64,000 bases of DNA from Ursus arctos. Taxonomy: Eukaryota > Chordata > Mammalia > Carnivora > Ursidae. Made by a program: the position numbers and the translations under genes. The notes under the pieces were generated by a model that had not been told where the DNA came from, made no database searches, and saw only the letters and a list, made by a program, of their open reading frames with translations. Location: assembly GCF_023065955.2 (NCBI RefSeq), contig NW_026622763.1, positions 81,077,299 through 81,141,298 of the forward strand. Direction: 5' to 3'. Positions 37,181 through 50,040 of this stretch are shown here, one piece after another (position 1 is the stretch's first letter; each line of letters opens with the position of its first letter).

Positions 37181-37759
37181 CACTTGGACTTGTTCCTTAA
37201 GGATAAACAGCATTTGGGGCAACTCGACTTTGATATTTTAGTTCAGATGAGGACATATTGAATATAATTTTGTTCAGGGAGAGATCCTGTGTAAGTGATC
37301 TGAAATATTTTTGAGTAACCTTGTATCTCAACATGCCTCTTCCAAATAGGAACGTGCATGTTCAAAGGTGTTTCTGAAATACTGATTTAAGGGTGCCTCA
37401 GTTTGTTCTGCTGCTGTGTAGAAGAGAAAGTTTCAATCTTATGGTGTCATCCTTAAATGTTTCAGTATAGACGTATTCCCATGAGCTGTGTCTTGCTTGC
37501 CTTTGTGATACTCACATCTAAAAGGTTTGGAAATATAAGATAAAACTGAAAGTGAGCTGTATATGTCCTCCTGTTTTTTCTTTATGTTAGAGTTGTTTAA
37601 GTGTGATATACATTTTGTGTAGTCTTAAAGAGTCAGTTAAGCTTTTTTCCCTTGGAAAAAAGAAAATTTAGATTAGTATTATTTTAAGGATGTTATTTCT
37701 CATTGCACTTGTCTGAAGTGTAACATAATAATCTCAAAGTGCTATATAGTTTAATTTTT

Positions 37760-37945
37760 TAAAGATTTATTTATTAGAGTGGGGGGATGGGGCAGAGGGA
37801 GAGAATCTTCAAGCAGACTCTCTGCTAAGCATAGAGGGGGTGGGGGTGGGGGACAGGGCTTGACCCTAGGACTCACGAGATCATGATCTGAGCCGAAACA
37901 AAGAGTTGGAGGCCCAACCAACTGACTGAGCCACTCAGGGGCCCC
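37760..37945 (-). mobile_element. CanSINE, minus orientation
   Basis: TTAAAGATTTATTTATT tail, GAGCCACTCAGGGGCCCC head. Target duplication TATATAGTTTAATTTTTT / TATATGGTTTAATTTTAT. Lies in the putative 5' UTR intron of FAM237A. Confidence 0.92.
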
Positions 37946-38659
37946 TATATGGTTTAATTTTATTGCAGCAGGCTTTGAGAGCCAGAAAAGTTGAATGAAA
38001 GGCAAATGTTTTCATTAAAATTCTTGAGATTCATAGCAAGAAGAAAAAAATGATAAAACACCATCTTTATGAAAGTTATATAAGAATCGTAGAGCATTTT
38101 AGGTGTTGATAAAATGTCAATTGATTCTACTCTAATGGATTGAATATATATCCCTTGGTTCCCATACTTTTAGAACACTACCTTATGTTCATTTTTGTTT
38201 ATAACATTTTATAATTCTTATGCTTTTTAAAAATTGAAAGTCACCCCAAATAGGAAAATGTCTAAGGATAAAATATATTAAAATTCTTAATTGCATGGGA
38301 GTCCTGGATTAGAATAGGTAGGCTAAACTATGATATTATAGAATAATTAAAGCCATGCAGCAAGATTTTAAATTTTTACTTGATATTCTTTTAAATTATG
38401 TTCCTCTGTACTAGGGAAAAACAAGCTCACTTATTCATCTCATAAAGGAACATGTCTTAGGAATAAACACTTCCTAATCTAAATATCTTGGTTTTATACT
38501 ACCTGTTTTGGCAATGAGTCATTTTAGATAGAATGGGACTTAGGGGAGGTATGATAAGACTTTTCCCAGGGACAATGGTGTATTTCCTTTGCTGGCACCA
38601 AGGTTTTTAAAGGCATAATTATTTTCATTACTGAGTGGAGCTCAAGCAAGGATGTGTAA

Positions 38660-39112
<453 letters not shown>

Positions 39113-40053
39113 TAGGTCCCATATCTTTCAAAAGGGTCAATCAAGTATGAATGGGCTCAATTATGAGGAAGAGGGAAATGGCTTTAAGGGAATTCATTAC
39201 GCTCTCAGGAGTGAACTCAAGAGCACACAAGAGCACACATGTGATAGGAAGATAGCACTTCCTTTTGTATTTCATGGTAGCTGTGTATATCAACATATTG
39301 TCCTCATTCTCATACTTCATGTGAACAGCAGCAAGGAAGAGTAAAAAGACAAGTAAGGAAAAGCATGATTCCCAAAACACAACACAAAAGTATAAAGTGA
39401 TTAGCCTGAATAGTAGCAGTCATAACCTGTCTTTACATGCTATGGATTTCAGAAGATTTGAATGTAAATCTGGGGAATATTCATAACACACAAGCTCTCA
39501 CCCTTTTTAAATAGAAAAAAAATGGCTTCCATGTAAATGGAGGGGCTCCTTGCAATGTCTTTAGTCGGCGAAATGAAGGGCAGAAAAATTGGGTGGCTTG
39601 CAAATTCACTCCTTGTTTCTCTTTGAACAAATCTCAAATACGTAATTAACTTCCAGCAAGCAGAATGATTAAGTTCTAGTGATTTGGAACTTCCGACAAA
39701 TTAGAGATTCTCACTGGTGCAAATATTATATTCAAAAACAGTCTTCTCTGGGGGCACTAAAAGAAATACCCTTTATAGAATTAGGATTAGAGCAAATGAG
39801 CCCCTGTGAGTAAGCTGAGGAATAGATAACATAGCCCTATTCATATTGTTCTTGTTCCTTTTTTAATGTTGTTTCAACCAATGAGCTTCCAATCATTGCA
39901 GCAAGGGCTGTTTGGGAGGTAGTAACTCTTAGAATTACTTATGCACTAGTCCAAACCTGAGACATAACTTTTATATTTGTATATTTTATTGTGAGATTTG
40001 TTATATATCCCTATAATTTCTCTATTAGAATAGCACTTAACAGTAATAGTTCT

Positions 40054-40127
40054 TTTTTTTTATTTTTTAAAAGATTTTATTTTATTTTTTATTATAATAA
40101 TATTTTTATTATGTTAGTCACCATACA
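40054..40127 (-). mobile_element. Very short LINE-1 tail, minus orientation
   Basis: Only about 74 bp: a T/A-rich start and TATTATGTTAGTCACCATAC. The duplication TAACAGTAATAGTTCT is perfect at 40038-40053 and 40128-40143. Confidence 0.9.
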
Positions 40128-40754
40128 TAACAGTAATAGTTCTAGATCAATCCTTTCCCGAGATATTATAGAACCTTTATATATTTAGTTTGTTTTAACT
40201 TCACTAGCTAAAAATCCTCATGATTTGCTGATCCATTAAACCAGATAATCCACTGCCATTATTTATAGATACATTTATAATTTTGGCAAGTGTTATTGTA
40301 GCTTAAACCAATTTCCATTTTTAGAGGAAACATTCTTTTACCAGCTTAGCTACTAAAGAAATACAAAAATAAGTGTCTTTCAGTGTTGGTTACCAATATT
40401 TAAAAACTACTTTAAACAGAGGCTGTTCAGATATCAGCATCAACAAGAATTGAATGTTTTCTTCATTTGTAGTATAGGACTCTTTTCCATTCTTATATTT
40501 AGTTGTCATACTCAAGTCAATACCAATATTTATTGGGGTTTTTTTTTTTTTGGTATCTTGAACTCACTTTAAATTACTAAAGTATCTACAGAGTAAATGA
40601 AAATAATAATATTTGTGTTCAGACAAATACAAAAATACACACACACACAAGGTCTTTCTTTAAAATAGTTTTCAGTTTGCTTGCTTGCAATGTTGCTATC
40701 GGAATAGTCTGAAGCTACGTGTAATTTTTTGAGCATATTTCAACATAGCATTTC

Positions 40755-40818
40755 TCCTTCTTCTTCTTCTCTTCTTCTTCTTCTTCTTCTTCTTCTTCTT
40801 CTTCTTCTTCTTCTTCTT
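40755..40818. repeat. (TTC)n microsatellite
   Basis: About 21 CTT/TTC units with one interruption; lies in the FAM237A intron. Confidence 0.97.
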
Positions 40819-42312
40819 TAAAGGTAGTAGATTTGTCTTCAGCTTTGGGAGCCACTTCTTTTCTCTTGCTACAGAGTTGCTGTTGACTCAGCTGGTCTGC
40901 AAACTTTAGCCAGAGTGGCTATGTAGCAGGAGGGAATATTTTACTTTATTGAAGTTATTTTAATGTTTGACATAAACAATTGTTTGCGGATCAGGAAACA
41001 AGACTTTCCATTTGGATTGTATAATCACAGCCAAATAGGGTCTCGGGTCAAGGAGACACCATGTCTAAAAGTTAAATAGTTGCTGGAACATTGAGATTTC
41101 ATCTCAAGAGGCTTGATCAAATCTCTAGTGGCTCAACTGAGCTCTGGATGTACCTGCACAGATTCTCCACTAACTTTTTCTATTGTCCTTGGGGGATAAT
41201 ATACTACCAGTTTGGGATGGGGGTGAGGGTGAAGAGATGTTTGTCTCTATAGTTCTTGGGGAAATCAAATCACCAGAGCAGAAGGAAAGAACTAATGTGT
41301 CTACATAATACGCAGAAAGGTTTTTGTTATTTTGATGTCCTCAAATTTAAATAGTTTAAAGACACTTGAGAAATGTTGCTATGAATCATGTTTTGTTAAA
41401 AACATAAAACTCCTATATAATTTTGTATGTTAATATATCATATTTGTCAATATTGGGCAAACAAGTATGAAAACAAGGGATATTAAATAGCTATATAACT
41501 TCAATTAACTTCATTAACTTATTTAGCCCTCAGTTTCTTCATCTGAAATAGAGGAGTGTGGAAAGAATTAGAAGGCCCGTAAAGTCTCTTTACATTCTCC
41601 ATTCTAATGTTCTGTGATTCTATAGAAAAGGAATTTATGAAAGGCGTATCTTTAACTATGGTTAGAGTCTGGAAGAGCTTTAGCTCAAGGACAGTTTATT
41701 GAGCTAGGTGATGACCTGGATACTATCGTGGTTTGTAACAACGCTCAGCAGGAGCAGAGCGCATCCAGATATGAGAATTCCAAAAATTCTGAGGGCTAGA
41801 GATATCATCTCTTGGGGAAAGACTCAAAAGATCATTGTTATTTAGTCTAGAAAGATATGAGTCAATAACTGAATGCTGAAATATCTAGAAGGTGTAAAGA
41901 GGGTGTAACCCAGCTTAACCACAAATTATGATGCGTTATGTCAAGGCAGAGAGAGAGAGTGAAAGAGAGAGTTATTAATTGATTTAGGAAAAGAGTAGGC
42001 TGATAACTTCCAAATAGAGAATAACAGTCAAGGATAACTCATAGGTTAGTAAGGGCTTCAATGCAAATGAAGGGATTTTGAAATACATCCTTGCTTGTAT
42101 CAAAAAATATGGCCTTTTCCTTCAACAAACCTTGCTCTGCCAGTGAGAGAAGCAGAAAAACCTGCCTGCCTAAAACTGGCAGTTTAATGTTCCAGAGAAG
42201 TTGTGAGTCTTTGCATTCTTTCATGATGAGAAAATTAAAATTTAGATTTATAATTTGATGATATTTGCAGTTGGTGTCTAACTAGCTGGCAAATGTTATT
42301 TGTTGTTTATTT

Positions 42313-42532
42313 TTTATTTTTTTTATTTTATTATTTATTTATTTATTTATTCATTTATTTATTTGACAGAGATAGAGACAGCCAGCGAGAAAGGGAACAC
42401 AAGCAGGGGGAGTGGGAGAGGAAGAAGCAGGCTCATAGCGGAGGAACCTGATGTGGGGCTCGATCCCATAACGCCGGGATCACGCCCTGAGCCGAAGGCA
42501 GACGCTTAACCGCTGTGCCACCCAGGCGCCCC
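42313..42532 (-). mobile_element. CanSINE, minus orientation
   Basis: Young-looking copy with GATAGAGACAGCCAGCGAG, CATAACGCCGGGATCACGCC and CGCTGTGCCACCCAGGCGCC. Duplication TGTTGTTTATT at 42301-42311 and 42533-42543. Lies in the FAM237A intron, antisense to the gene. Confidence 0.95.
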
Positions 42533-42580
42533 TGTTGTTTATTTCTTAAACACCAAGCATTAGAGAAAACAATGCTTCAG

Positions 42581-42582
<2 letters not shown>

Positions 42583-42636
<54 letters not shown>

Positions 42637-42650
42637 TATATATATATGTA
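42583..42650. repeat. (TA)n microsatellite
   Basis: About 30 AT units with one small interruption (TATAAAATAT). Confidence 0.97.
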
Positions 42651-43084
42651 TAATTAGTTTCACAAATGCTTGATTTTTTACTTCATTTATTCTAAGAAAT
42701 TTCCTAGTAAGATCTTCAGAAATTACTCACCTAGAAATCCATCCTAAGGAAACATTCAGAGATGTGGCCCACAATGCAGTACAAGGATCTCCACTGCAAT
42801 ACTGTTTGTATCAGCAGAAAACTCGGAAATGATTTAAATGTAATGGTTAACTAAATTATGGTGTAAAGTGTATATGCATAAAACTTTAATACATAAATTA
42901 TATAATGACCATTTTTACCTTTTTAATCAGAAAACATCTTAATACATACACATTAATTAACAAGGAAATGTATTTCTTATAATTTACTTAACTTCTGTTA
43001 TTTAACTAAACTGCATAGAACACATATCTGACAGTAAATTTATAGAGAATTTTGATAGTGACAGAAACAACAAACTTTCTTTTA

Positions 43085-43282
43085 TTTTTTATTTTTAAAG
43101 ATTTATTTGAGAGAGAGAAGGTGGGGGAGAGAGAGTGTGAGAGAGAGTGGGGAGAGGGGAGAGGGAGAGAATCTTCAAGCAGACTCCCTGCTGAGCACAG
43201 AGCCTGATATGGGGCTTGATCCCATGACCTGAACTGACACCAAGAGTCAGATTCTCAACTGACTGAGCTACCCAGGTGCCCC
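43085..43282 (-). mobile_element. CanSINE, minus orientation, close to FAM237A exon 2
   Basis: Typical tail, GA-rich body and CTACCCAGGTGCCCC head. The 16-bp perfect duplication AACAAACTTTCTTTTA lies at 43069-43084 and 43283-43298. It ends 93 bp before the FAM237A exon 2 acceptor. Confidence 0.95.
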
Positions 43283-43335
43283 AACAAACTTTCTTTTAAA
43301 ACCAATTTATTGCTATTTAATTAACCTGAGAATAA

Positions 43336-43515
<180 letters not shown>

Positions 43516-44085
43516 ATCTCACCTCAGCACTAACTCACATCTTGGAATTAAACAAATATGTTTTTCTTAACTACTGATCATTCGTTTACTTGAAATGGTG
43601 GGAATGTCCAGAGATAAATCATAAGCCACAATCTCTCAGAGTACTTACTTAAGGTTTCATTCTTCTAGCCTGCTAGCATGTTCCCTCAAATGGTAGCTTT
43701 CCTGTCAGATCATCCCACTGTCTGAGAGACGTAAAATAGCTTCCAAAGAGGACCAGGGGATTGGGCAAGTCAGACTGTTTGTATTCACTCTGATAAGTTG
43801 TTCTGGAATGCTGGGTATTGTTAATGAACTAGAGGGCCACACATTTAACTTGAATGCACTGCATGACTTCCAAGCCTTTAACCACTGCTTATGTACAGGC
43901 ATACAAAGGACTATATTTATTAATTACCAGTTACTGACTGTCTGTAATACCTAAATCTTGTTTGAAACAATATTTTTGAGTACTATATAAAACAAAGAAC
44001 AAACAAAAAATATGCACAAAAATGGCAAATAAAGCATTCTTCTAATGGAAAAAAAATTAATAAAAGCTCTGGACCCCAAGTAACA
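43516..44085 (+). other. FAM237A: Probable FAM237A 3' UTR (end inferred)
   Basis: Candidate poly(A) signals: AATAAA at 43511-43516 (over the stop), 44028-44033 and 44059-44064. The last two precede the SINE at 44.14 kb. Which is used cannot be seen. Confidence 0.4.
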
Positions 44086-44136
44086 TTATTGGAGGCTCTT
44101 TATTTCAACATTTGATGTTTCCATTACTGATAATCT

Positions 44137-44346
44137 TTTTTTTTTAAAGATTTTTAAAAGATTTTATTTATTTATTTGACAGAGATAGAGACAGCCAGCG
44201 AGAGAGGGAACACAAGCAGAGGGAGTGGGAGAGGAAGAAGCAGGCTCCTAGTGGAGGAGCCTGATGTGGGGCTCGATCCCAGAACGCTGGGATCAAGCCC
44301 TGAGCCTAGGGCAGATGCTTAACGACTGCGCCACCCAGGTGCCCCT
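44137..44346 (-). mobile_element. CanSINE, minus orientation, perfect target duplication
   Basis: The 16-bp duplication CCATTACTGATAATCT lies at 44121-44136 and 44347-44362. The tail contains AAAGATTTTTAAAAGATTTT, a small tail duplication. Confidence 0.95.
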
Positions 44347-44799
44347 CCATTACTGATAATCTACACCCTAATCAAAGCAGTAATTATAAGTATTTTCCAA
44401 TTAGCGTATTTCCTATTTGATTAGATATTAAAACTGTGTAAGTGGTTAGTTACACTTTGCATTGCAGAGCAAAAAGTAAAATGAACAGCATTATAATAAG
44501 AGAATCCATAAAAAAGTTTTCCCTGAAAAATGAACAGACCTGATGAGGTTCACAACAGAGAAGTCCAATGAGCAAATGTATTTGAGATCCAGATACGATG
44601 TGATTTTTTATCTCTAATTACTTCATCTTTCCAATTGTTTTATCACAACCAATACTCGACAACCAGTTTGAATTTTAGATACGTTAGCAATTTATTTGCC
44701 TTTTCCAGATCTAAAGGAAGTGTCGGGAAATGTTTTTTCACAGAAGGTTGAGGGGCCTCCTTAAACTCAAAACCTCATCTAAAGGTTATCAGAATATAC

Positions 44800-45042
44800 T
44801 TATTTAGATATTCCCTAGATAAAGATGCAAAGGCAATTCAGTGGAGAAAGGGTAGTCTTTTCAGCAATCAGTGCTTGAAGAAATTCTTGGCGATGTTGGA
44901 TATGTTCACGACTTGATTGTGTGACAGTTTCACAGGTGTATAATATGCCAAAACTTAGACTTCACATCTTAAATATATGCAGTTTATTGTATGCCAATTA
45001 TACTTAAATAAAGATGATAAAAGACCAAAAAAAAAAAAAAGG
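44800..45042 (+). mobile_element. Old LINE-1 fragment with internal deletion
   Basis: The left part (GCAAAGGCAATTCAGTGGAG, AAAGGGTAGTCTTTTCAGC) resembles the L1 ORF2 end. The right part (GTTTCACAGGTGTATAATATG, ATGCAGTTTATTGTATGCC) with AATAAAGATG and a poly-A is the 3' end. Related flanks AAAGGTTATCAGAA / AAAGGTTATTGGAA suggest the target duplication. Confidence 0.65.
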
Positions 45043-45361
45043 TTATTGGAAGACACGGCTGCAATTGAGAATTAACCTAGTCCTAAGAACAGGGGAAACG
45101 AGTCTGGGGAAGGAAGTGCGGAGGGGACGAGGCTCAGCTTTTCTTCATTAGCAGAACGAGCATGTTCAAAGTTGCCACGCTGTATGTATTTCTACGTGGA
45201 CTCGTGGTTCTACTTTCGTGCCACTTTCTCTAATACCTTTCATCACATTCCTAAAAACCATCATGTAAACTTATTATCTCTTATAAATCATGGAAGAAAT
45301 GCCGCTCTTGCTCACAGAAAAGCCTGCCCTTTGCTCTTGCCTCCCCTGGGTACTATACAAC

Positions 45362-45700
45362 AGGGGCTGCCAATTTTTTCTGTAAAGGATCAGATAGCCA
45401 ATATCATATGATTGTAGGCCATCTGCTCTCTGTTGCAACTAATAATCAATTCTGCTTTTGTGGAATACAAGTAACCATAGACACTACGTGCATGAATGAG
45501 CATGGCTGTATTCTAATAAAACTTTGTTTATAGACAATGAAATCTGAATCCATATCATTTTCAGGTGTCACAACATATTCTTCTTTTGACTCTTTCAACC
45601 ATTTTTTATGATTAATAACCACTCTTAGCTCATAGCTTGGACAAAACAGGCAGTGGGCAGGATTTGGCTTGTGGGGTGTACCTTGCTGATCAGTGTTCTA
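45362..45700. mobile_element. Ancient hAT-type DNA transposon remnant, same family as 2876-3098
   Basis: CAGGGGCTGCCAATTTTTTCTG...GGTTTCACAACTA-like text, CTGTATTCTAATAAAACTTTG, and the far end GGATTTGGCTTGTGGGGTG..CTTGCTGATCAGTGTTCTAG. Diverged, with no open frame. Confidence 0.6.
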
Positions 45701-45835
45701 GGGGATGCTTATTAAACTTATAAGGAAGAAGCTGGAGTAAAGTGAGAAGGACAGTGAATATGATCAAAATAAAAAATTTGTAATAGGCTGAAAAGCAAAT
45801 ATTGGCATGAGATTGAACAGGGATAACCTAGTCTT

Positions 45836-45926
45836 TTTTTTTAATTTTAATGTTTTTTTTATTATGTTAGTTACCATACAGTACATCCCTGGTTTCTGAT
45901 GTAAAGTTCGATGATTCATTAGTTGC
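45836..45926 (-). mobile_element. Short LINE-1 tail, minus orientation
   Basis: About 91 bp: poly-T, TTATTATGTTAGTTACCATAC, GATGATTCATTAGTTGC. The perfect 15-bp duplication GGATAACCTAGTCTT lies at 45821-45835 and 45927-45941. Confidence 0.92.
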
Positions 45927-46089
45927 GGATAACCTAGTCTTAATCCTATTCAGTTGGACATTATTTTCTTCTGGAACAGTACTAGAAATTATAGATCATA
46001 TAAATAAAAACCCATAGCCTCTCTAAGAGCAACATGGATTGCACGTCGAGATAGTAGGCAAAAGACTGGAATCAGAGCACTATATCGTG

Positions 46090-46480
46090 AAAAGTGCAGA
46101 GCAGAGTATAGGCTCAGAAGCCGGGTTCAAATCTCAACTTCATCAGCTACTGGCCAAGCAACTTTTGATAAGTTCCTGACCCTCTTTGTGCCATAATTCC
46201 CTCATAAAATGAGATATCTACTTGCTAGTTTTGTTGAGAGGATTAAATGAGTTAGTACTTATAAGGTGCTTAGAAACTAAGTGCTCTAATGGGATAGACC
46301 GGTGATGGGTAGTAAGGAGGGCACGTATTGCATGGTGCACTGGGTGTTATACACAACTAATGAATCATCGAGCCTTACATCGGAAACCGGGGATGTACTG
46401 TATGGTGACTAACATAATATAATAAAAAATCATTTAAAAAAAAATAGAAACTAAGTGCTCTAATAGTCAAAAAATATTAG
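46090..46480 (+). mobile_element. MIR SINE, interrupted by an L1 tail
   Basis: MIR-like text CCGGGTTCAAATCTCAACTTC, CTACTGGCCAAGCAACTTTTG, CCCTCATAAAATGAGATATC and GAGGATTAAATGAGTTAG up to about 46290, resuming after the L1 insertion at 46291-46444. Confidence 0.75.
46291..46444 (+). mobile_element. LINE-1 tail with perfect 20-bp target duplication
   Basis: It runs from GGGATAGACCGGTGATGGG through the carnivore L1 3' end (GAATCATCGAGCCTTACATC, TATTATAATAAAAAATC-like tail) to a poly-A. TAGAAACTAAGTGCTCTAAT is found exactly at 46271-46290 and 46445-46464. Confidence 0.95.
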
Positions 46481-46802
46481 CTATATCTCGGACATTATTA
46501 AATTAAACATCTATACCCCAATCATACACGTGGAGAAAGGAGGCTGACAGGTACTTCAGCCAAAGTCATTGGATATAGGATTTTAGTGAGAAATGTTATG
46601 TTTTCAAAATAAATTTATTTTGAGATAATTGTTGATTCACATACAGTTGTAAGAAATAATACAGAGACGTCCTGTATAGTCTTCATCCAGTTCCCCTCAA
46701 TGGTAGTAACATCTTGCATCATTATAGTATAATGCACCGGGGAACTGACATTGGTACAATCCACAGACTTTATTTAGATTTCACCAGTTTTGCATACACT
46801 CA

Positions 46803-46804
<2 letters not shown>

Positions 46805-46833
<29 letters not shown>
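46805..46833. repeat. (GT)n microsatellite
   Basis: About 14 GT units. Confidence 0.95.
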
Positions 46834-46835
<2 letters not shown>

Positions 46836-47015
46836 ATTTCTTTGCCTTTTCTCCATCAAGAGCATCCAGATAGAAAAGCTGGTCATCGATTCACTAATTT
46901 AAATGATACTTGAAGAGAAGAGCGGCATGAATCCATGTAAGTCACACACTTGGATATCACTACCAAGGTATTCACATTAAGAACAGCCCTCTACGGGAAA
47001 CTCAGCATATCCAGA

Positions 47016-47021
47016 TTTAAT
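47016..47021 (-). terminator. DYTN: Candidate DYTN polyadenylation signal ATTAAA
   Basis: On the minus strand it reads CCAATTAAATC, 222 nt past the DYTN stop. An alternative AATAAA (plus-strand TTTATT) is near 46833-46838. Use is unproven. Confidence 0.3.
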
Positions 47022-47242
47022 TGGCCTCTTCTTTCCATTTCCCTCTACCACCCCTCACTCCCAAGGATTCACTCTGAAGTGAAGAACTAAGACACAGGAG
47101 TAGGGAGATTAGAAAATAAAGCTTCTTTTTCTTCATGCTGCTCACCAAATTATTGAGAAGCAAAAGGCTTACTTCTTTCAGTAGAGATTTCGAAAATATG
47201 TTTCATCATCATCCCAAGGGGCCTTTGAGCCTGGACTCCTTA

Positions 47243-47346
47243 TCACTTCAAGCTGGACAAGGTGATTTGATCAACAAGGGCAGAGAAGGCCTTGCACACC
47301 AGCTCAGCTCCACGGTACAGGTCCATGTTTACTGAAGGCTGCGGGC
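47243..47346 (-). CDS. DYTN: DYTN (dystrotelin) terminal coding exon
   Basis: Dystrotelin is a distant member of the dystrophin/dystrobrevin family with a ZZ domain and a C-terminal coiled coil; its function is poorly known. On the minus strand the acceptor TTTGTTGATTCCAG is followed by two bases that complete a Gly codon. The exon then encodes 33 residues, starting PQPSVNMDLYRGAELVCKAF and ending with SALVDQITLSSLK before TGA. I recognise the AFSALVDQITL end as that of dystrotelin. The two-base phase matches the preceding exon (54271-54778), which ends with a single G. A plus-strand ORF over the same bases (47135-47335) is a shadow. The 6.9-kb intron before this exon holds MER5A, MLT1, L2, L1 and CanSINE copies. 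Confidence 0.93.
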
Positions 47347-47608
47347 CTGGAATCAACAAACAGGAGAGCCTTTCAGAGAAAGTGCCTGTAGGTTTTCAAG
47401 CTGATCTTTCTAAAGCTCTGGCACAGAGAAGATATAGAAACCATTTCTCCCCAGTTCCTGATGACAATGCCCTTTTTCTACCAGCTGGTGAATAAGATGG
47501 CTATTATTTGCCATGACCGATTACTAATACAACTTGGTTGTGAGTTCTTAAAGGGCATGTTCCATGACCTGAACACAAATCTGAGTAGCCAGAAAGCCCA
47601 CTCCAGAG

Positions 47609-48283
47609 CAGTGGTATTCAAACTCTGATGTATATCAGAATCACCTGGAGAGAGTAAATACAGATTGCTGGCTCCTACCCTAAGAGCTCTGATTCAGTAC
47701 ACATGGTGATTAATTTTATGCGTCAACCTGCTTGGCTACAGTGCCCAGAGGTTTGGTCAAACATTATTCTGGGTGTGCTGTGGGGTGTTTCTGGATGAGA
47801 TTAATATTTGAATCTACAGACTGACTACAGCAGATTGCCCTCTCTAATGTGGTTGGGCCTCACGCAATCAGTGGAAGGCCTGAATTAAGCAGAAAAGCTG
47901 AGTAAGAGAACTCTTTCTGCCTGACCGCCTTGCCGCTGCCCCATCAGTCTTCCTCTGCCTTCAGCGTCCAGTCGAAATATCAGCTCTTCCAGAGTCCTTC
48001 GCCTGCCAGCTTTTGCACCGGCCCTACACCCATTTGTTCTGCTAGGTTTCCAATTTACTGACAGATCTTGACACTTGTCAGCCTCCATAATCACATGAGC
48101 CAATTCCTTAAAATAAGTCTCTTTCTATTTCTCTATATCTCTATCCTATTGGTTCTGTTCCCCTGGAGATCCCTAACTAATATAGTTTATTAGGGAGGAG
48201 AACCAAGAAGTAGCATTTCTAATACAGTCCCAGGTGATTCTGATGCCCTTGGTCTAGGGACCATGCTTTGAGAACCTCCGCTG
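47609..48283 (+). mobile_element. MER5A DNA transposon split by another repeat
   Basis: The left half (about 47609-47703: CAGTGGTATTCAAACTCTG, ATATCAGAATCACCTGGAG) and the right half (about 48186-48283: CAGGTGATTCTGATGCCC, CCATGCTTTGAGAACCTCC) are the two ends of MER5A, with its complementary termini. Confidence 0.8.
47704..48185 (+). mobile_element. Dispersed repeat inserted in MER5A (family not named)
   Basis: About 480 bp from GGTGATTAATTTTATGCGTC to ATCCCTAACTAATATAG, with CATTATTCTGGGTGTGCTG and CCTCCATAATCACATGAGCC inside. I know this text as a common mammalian interspersed repeat but cannot name the family reliably. Confidence 0.6.
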
Positions 48284-49639
48284 TGTAGCTACTGACGAAT
48301 GGTTGGAGTGGTCCCCCACAATCTCCTATAATAGGGATTGAGTTGTAGAAAGATCTACAGTGTGGCAGTTATCAACCAAAAGTTTGATATGCATAATTTT
48401 TAACCTAAGAATTACATTTCTAGGAATTGATCCTACAAATATATTCACATATGATTACAAAGATATAGGTCATAAAGATACTCGCCAAATCATTCTTACG
48501 GTCATAAAAAGTTGGAAGCAATTTTATTATAGACCGATAAATAAGCTAGGCTACATTTATACCCTGTGATAAAAAATGAAATTGTTCAATGTCTAAGGTA
48601 TATTATCAAGTGAAAAAAAAGCAAAAGAACAATCTAAGTTATGTTGAGAAAAGAAAGACATACAAATATACAGAAAAAAGTTGGAGGGAAAACTCACTAA
48701 ACTGTTAACAGTCATTATCTTTGAGAAACTGGTGGCAAGGAGTGAAGGACACAATGAATGAATCCATTTTTTAAAAATCCTGTCCACTCAGGCATCTCGA
48801 TACTGTGATGAACATGTAGTATAACATAATTGTGTAATTAACTAAAATATAAAGTCTCAGGGAATGAAAACTTAATAGTTTTGAATGGGAATGAAATGGG
48901 AATTGACAGGGAATGAAAGACTTAATAGTTACATAATTTAGTTTTATGATTTGTATAACGGCTTCCTCTGTGCTATTTTCTGTTGACTGTAAGAGGAGAG
49001 GATTCATGGCTTTTTGAACCTATCTATTCTCTAACACTGTTCTAGAACTATAAGAACCTCAAATAAACAATATTTTATTGCCTGAATAAAAAACCTTGTC
49101 CGGAGGCAAACTTATTTTAGGATATTCTGCTTCTCAGTCCACAGTGATAAAAACTTAAAATACAGCAATAAAGAAATAGAAAAGCAATAATCCATTTCAT
49201 TCATGGGAAGTTTTCTTATTATTTGGCTGTTTTCTTTTTAAGCCTCAGTCCCTTGGAATGTTGAAAAAGTCAAAGATATACATCCACCTAGCGCCTAGCA
49301 TGATGCTTGGCATACGCCTGGGATTCCGTACATGTTGGGACTGAATTAATGTACGGCACAGGTGGTAGCCTAATGAGACGTTAGAAATACCTGTGAAATC
49401 GACAGTCCAAAGGAAATACAAATGGGAACATAATTCACTTCAATGTAATTAAAAACCTATCAGGTGTCTAAATGAATCAGGCTATCAGAATGATAGATAT
49501 AGAGATTAAAAAGTCTTAGGTTATCTGGTCCTAGGATTACTCTGCTGGGAAACAGAAATGCTGAGCCCGTGTCTTCCTTACAACAACAACTAATTAAGCA
49601 AACCCATATGTACTGTATATCTACTCTGTACTAAGACTT

Positions 49640-50040
49640 CTCCCGTGAGCTCCAGATTGTACACGTTGATGGGCACTCTGATATTCCCATTTCGATGTCT
49701 TTCAAGAAACTCACACTTAATGTGATCCAGACAGAACTCCTGATGTGCTGTCCCCCATCTCAGCTCCCCCATTACAATAAGTGTATTCCATCCCCCCAGG
49801 CCAAGCCACCACCACTTCCTGCCTAGATTACAACAGGCTTTTACGGGGTCTCTGTGCTCTCCCCTCGCCCTTCTCCAAACCATTCTCCACACAATGCCAG
49901 AGTATCTCTCTTTTTTTTTTTTTAATGCTAGAGTATCTTAAAAACTTAATGTACCCCTTTCAAAATGAATGCCCAGCATCCAGCACATAGTAAACCCTGG
50001 AGGAATATTTGTTGAATGAATAAATGAGTGAATGAATGAT
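49640..50040 (+). mobile_element. L2 LINE 3' fragment
   Basis: GCCACCACCACTTCCTGCC, GATTACAACAGGCTTTTACGG, GGAATATTTGTTGAATGAA and repeated ATGAATGAA endings are L2 3'-end text. It explains the minus-strand ORF at 49590-49892. Confidence 0.65.

Noticed and set aside
49590..49892. 100-codon minus-strand ORF
   Set aside because: It lies over an L2 LINE fragment in antisense.
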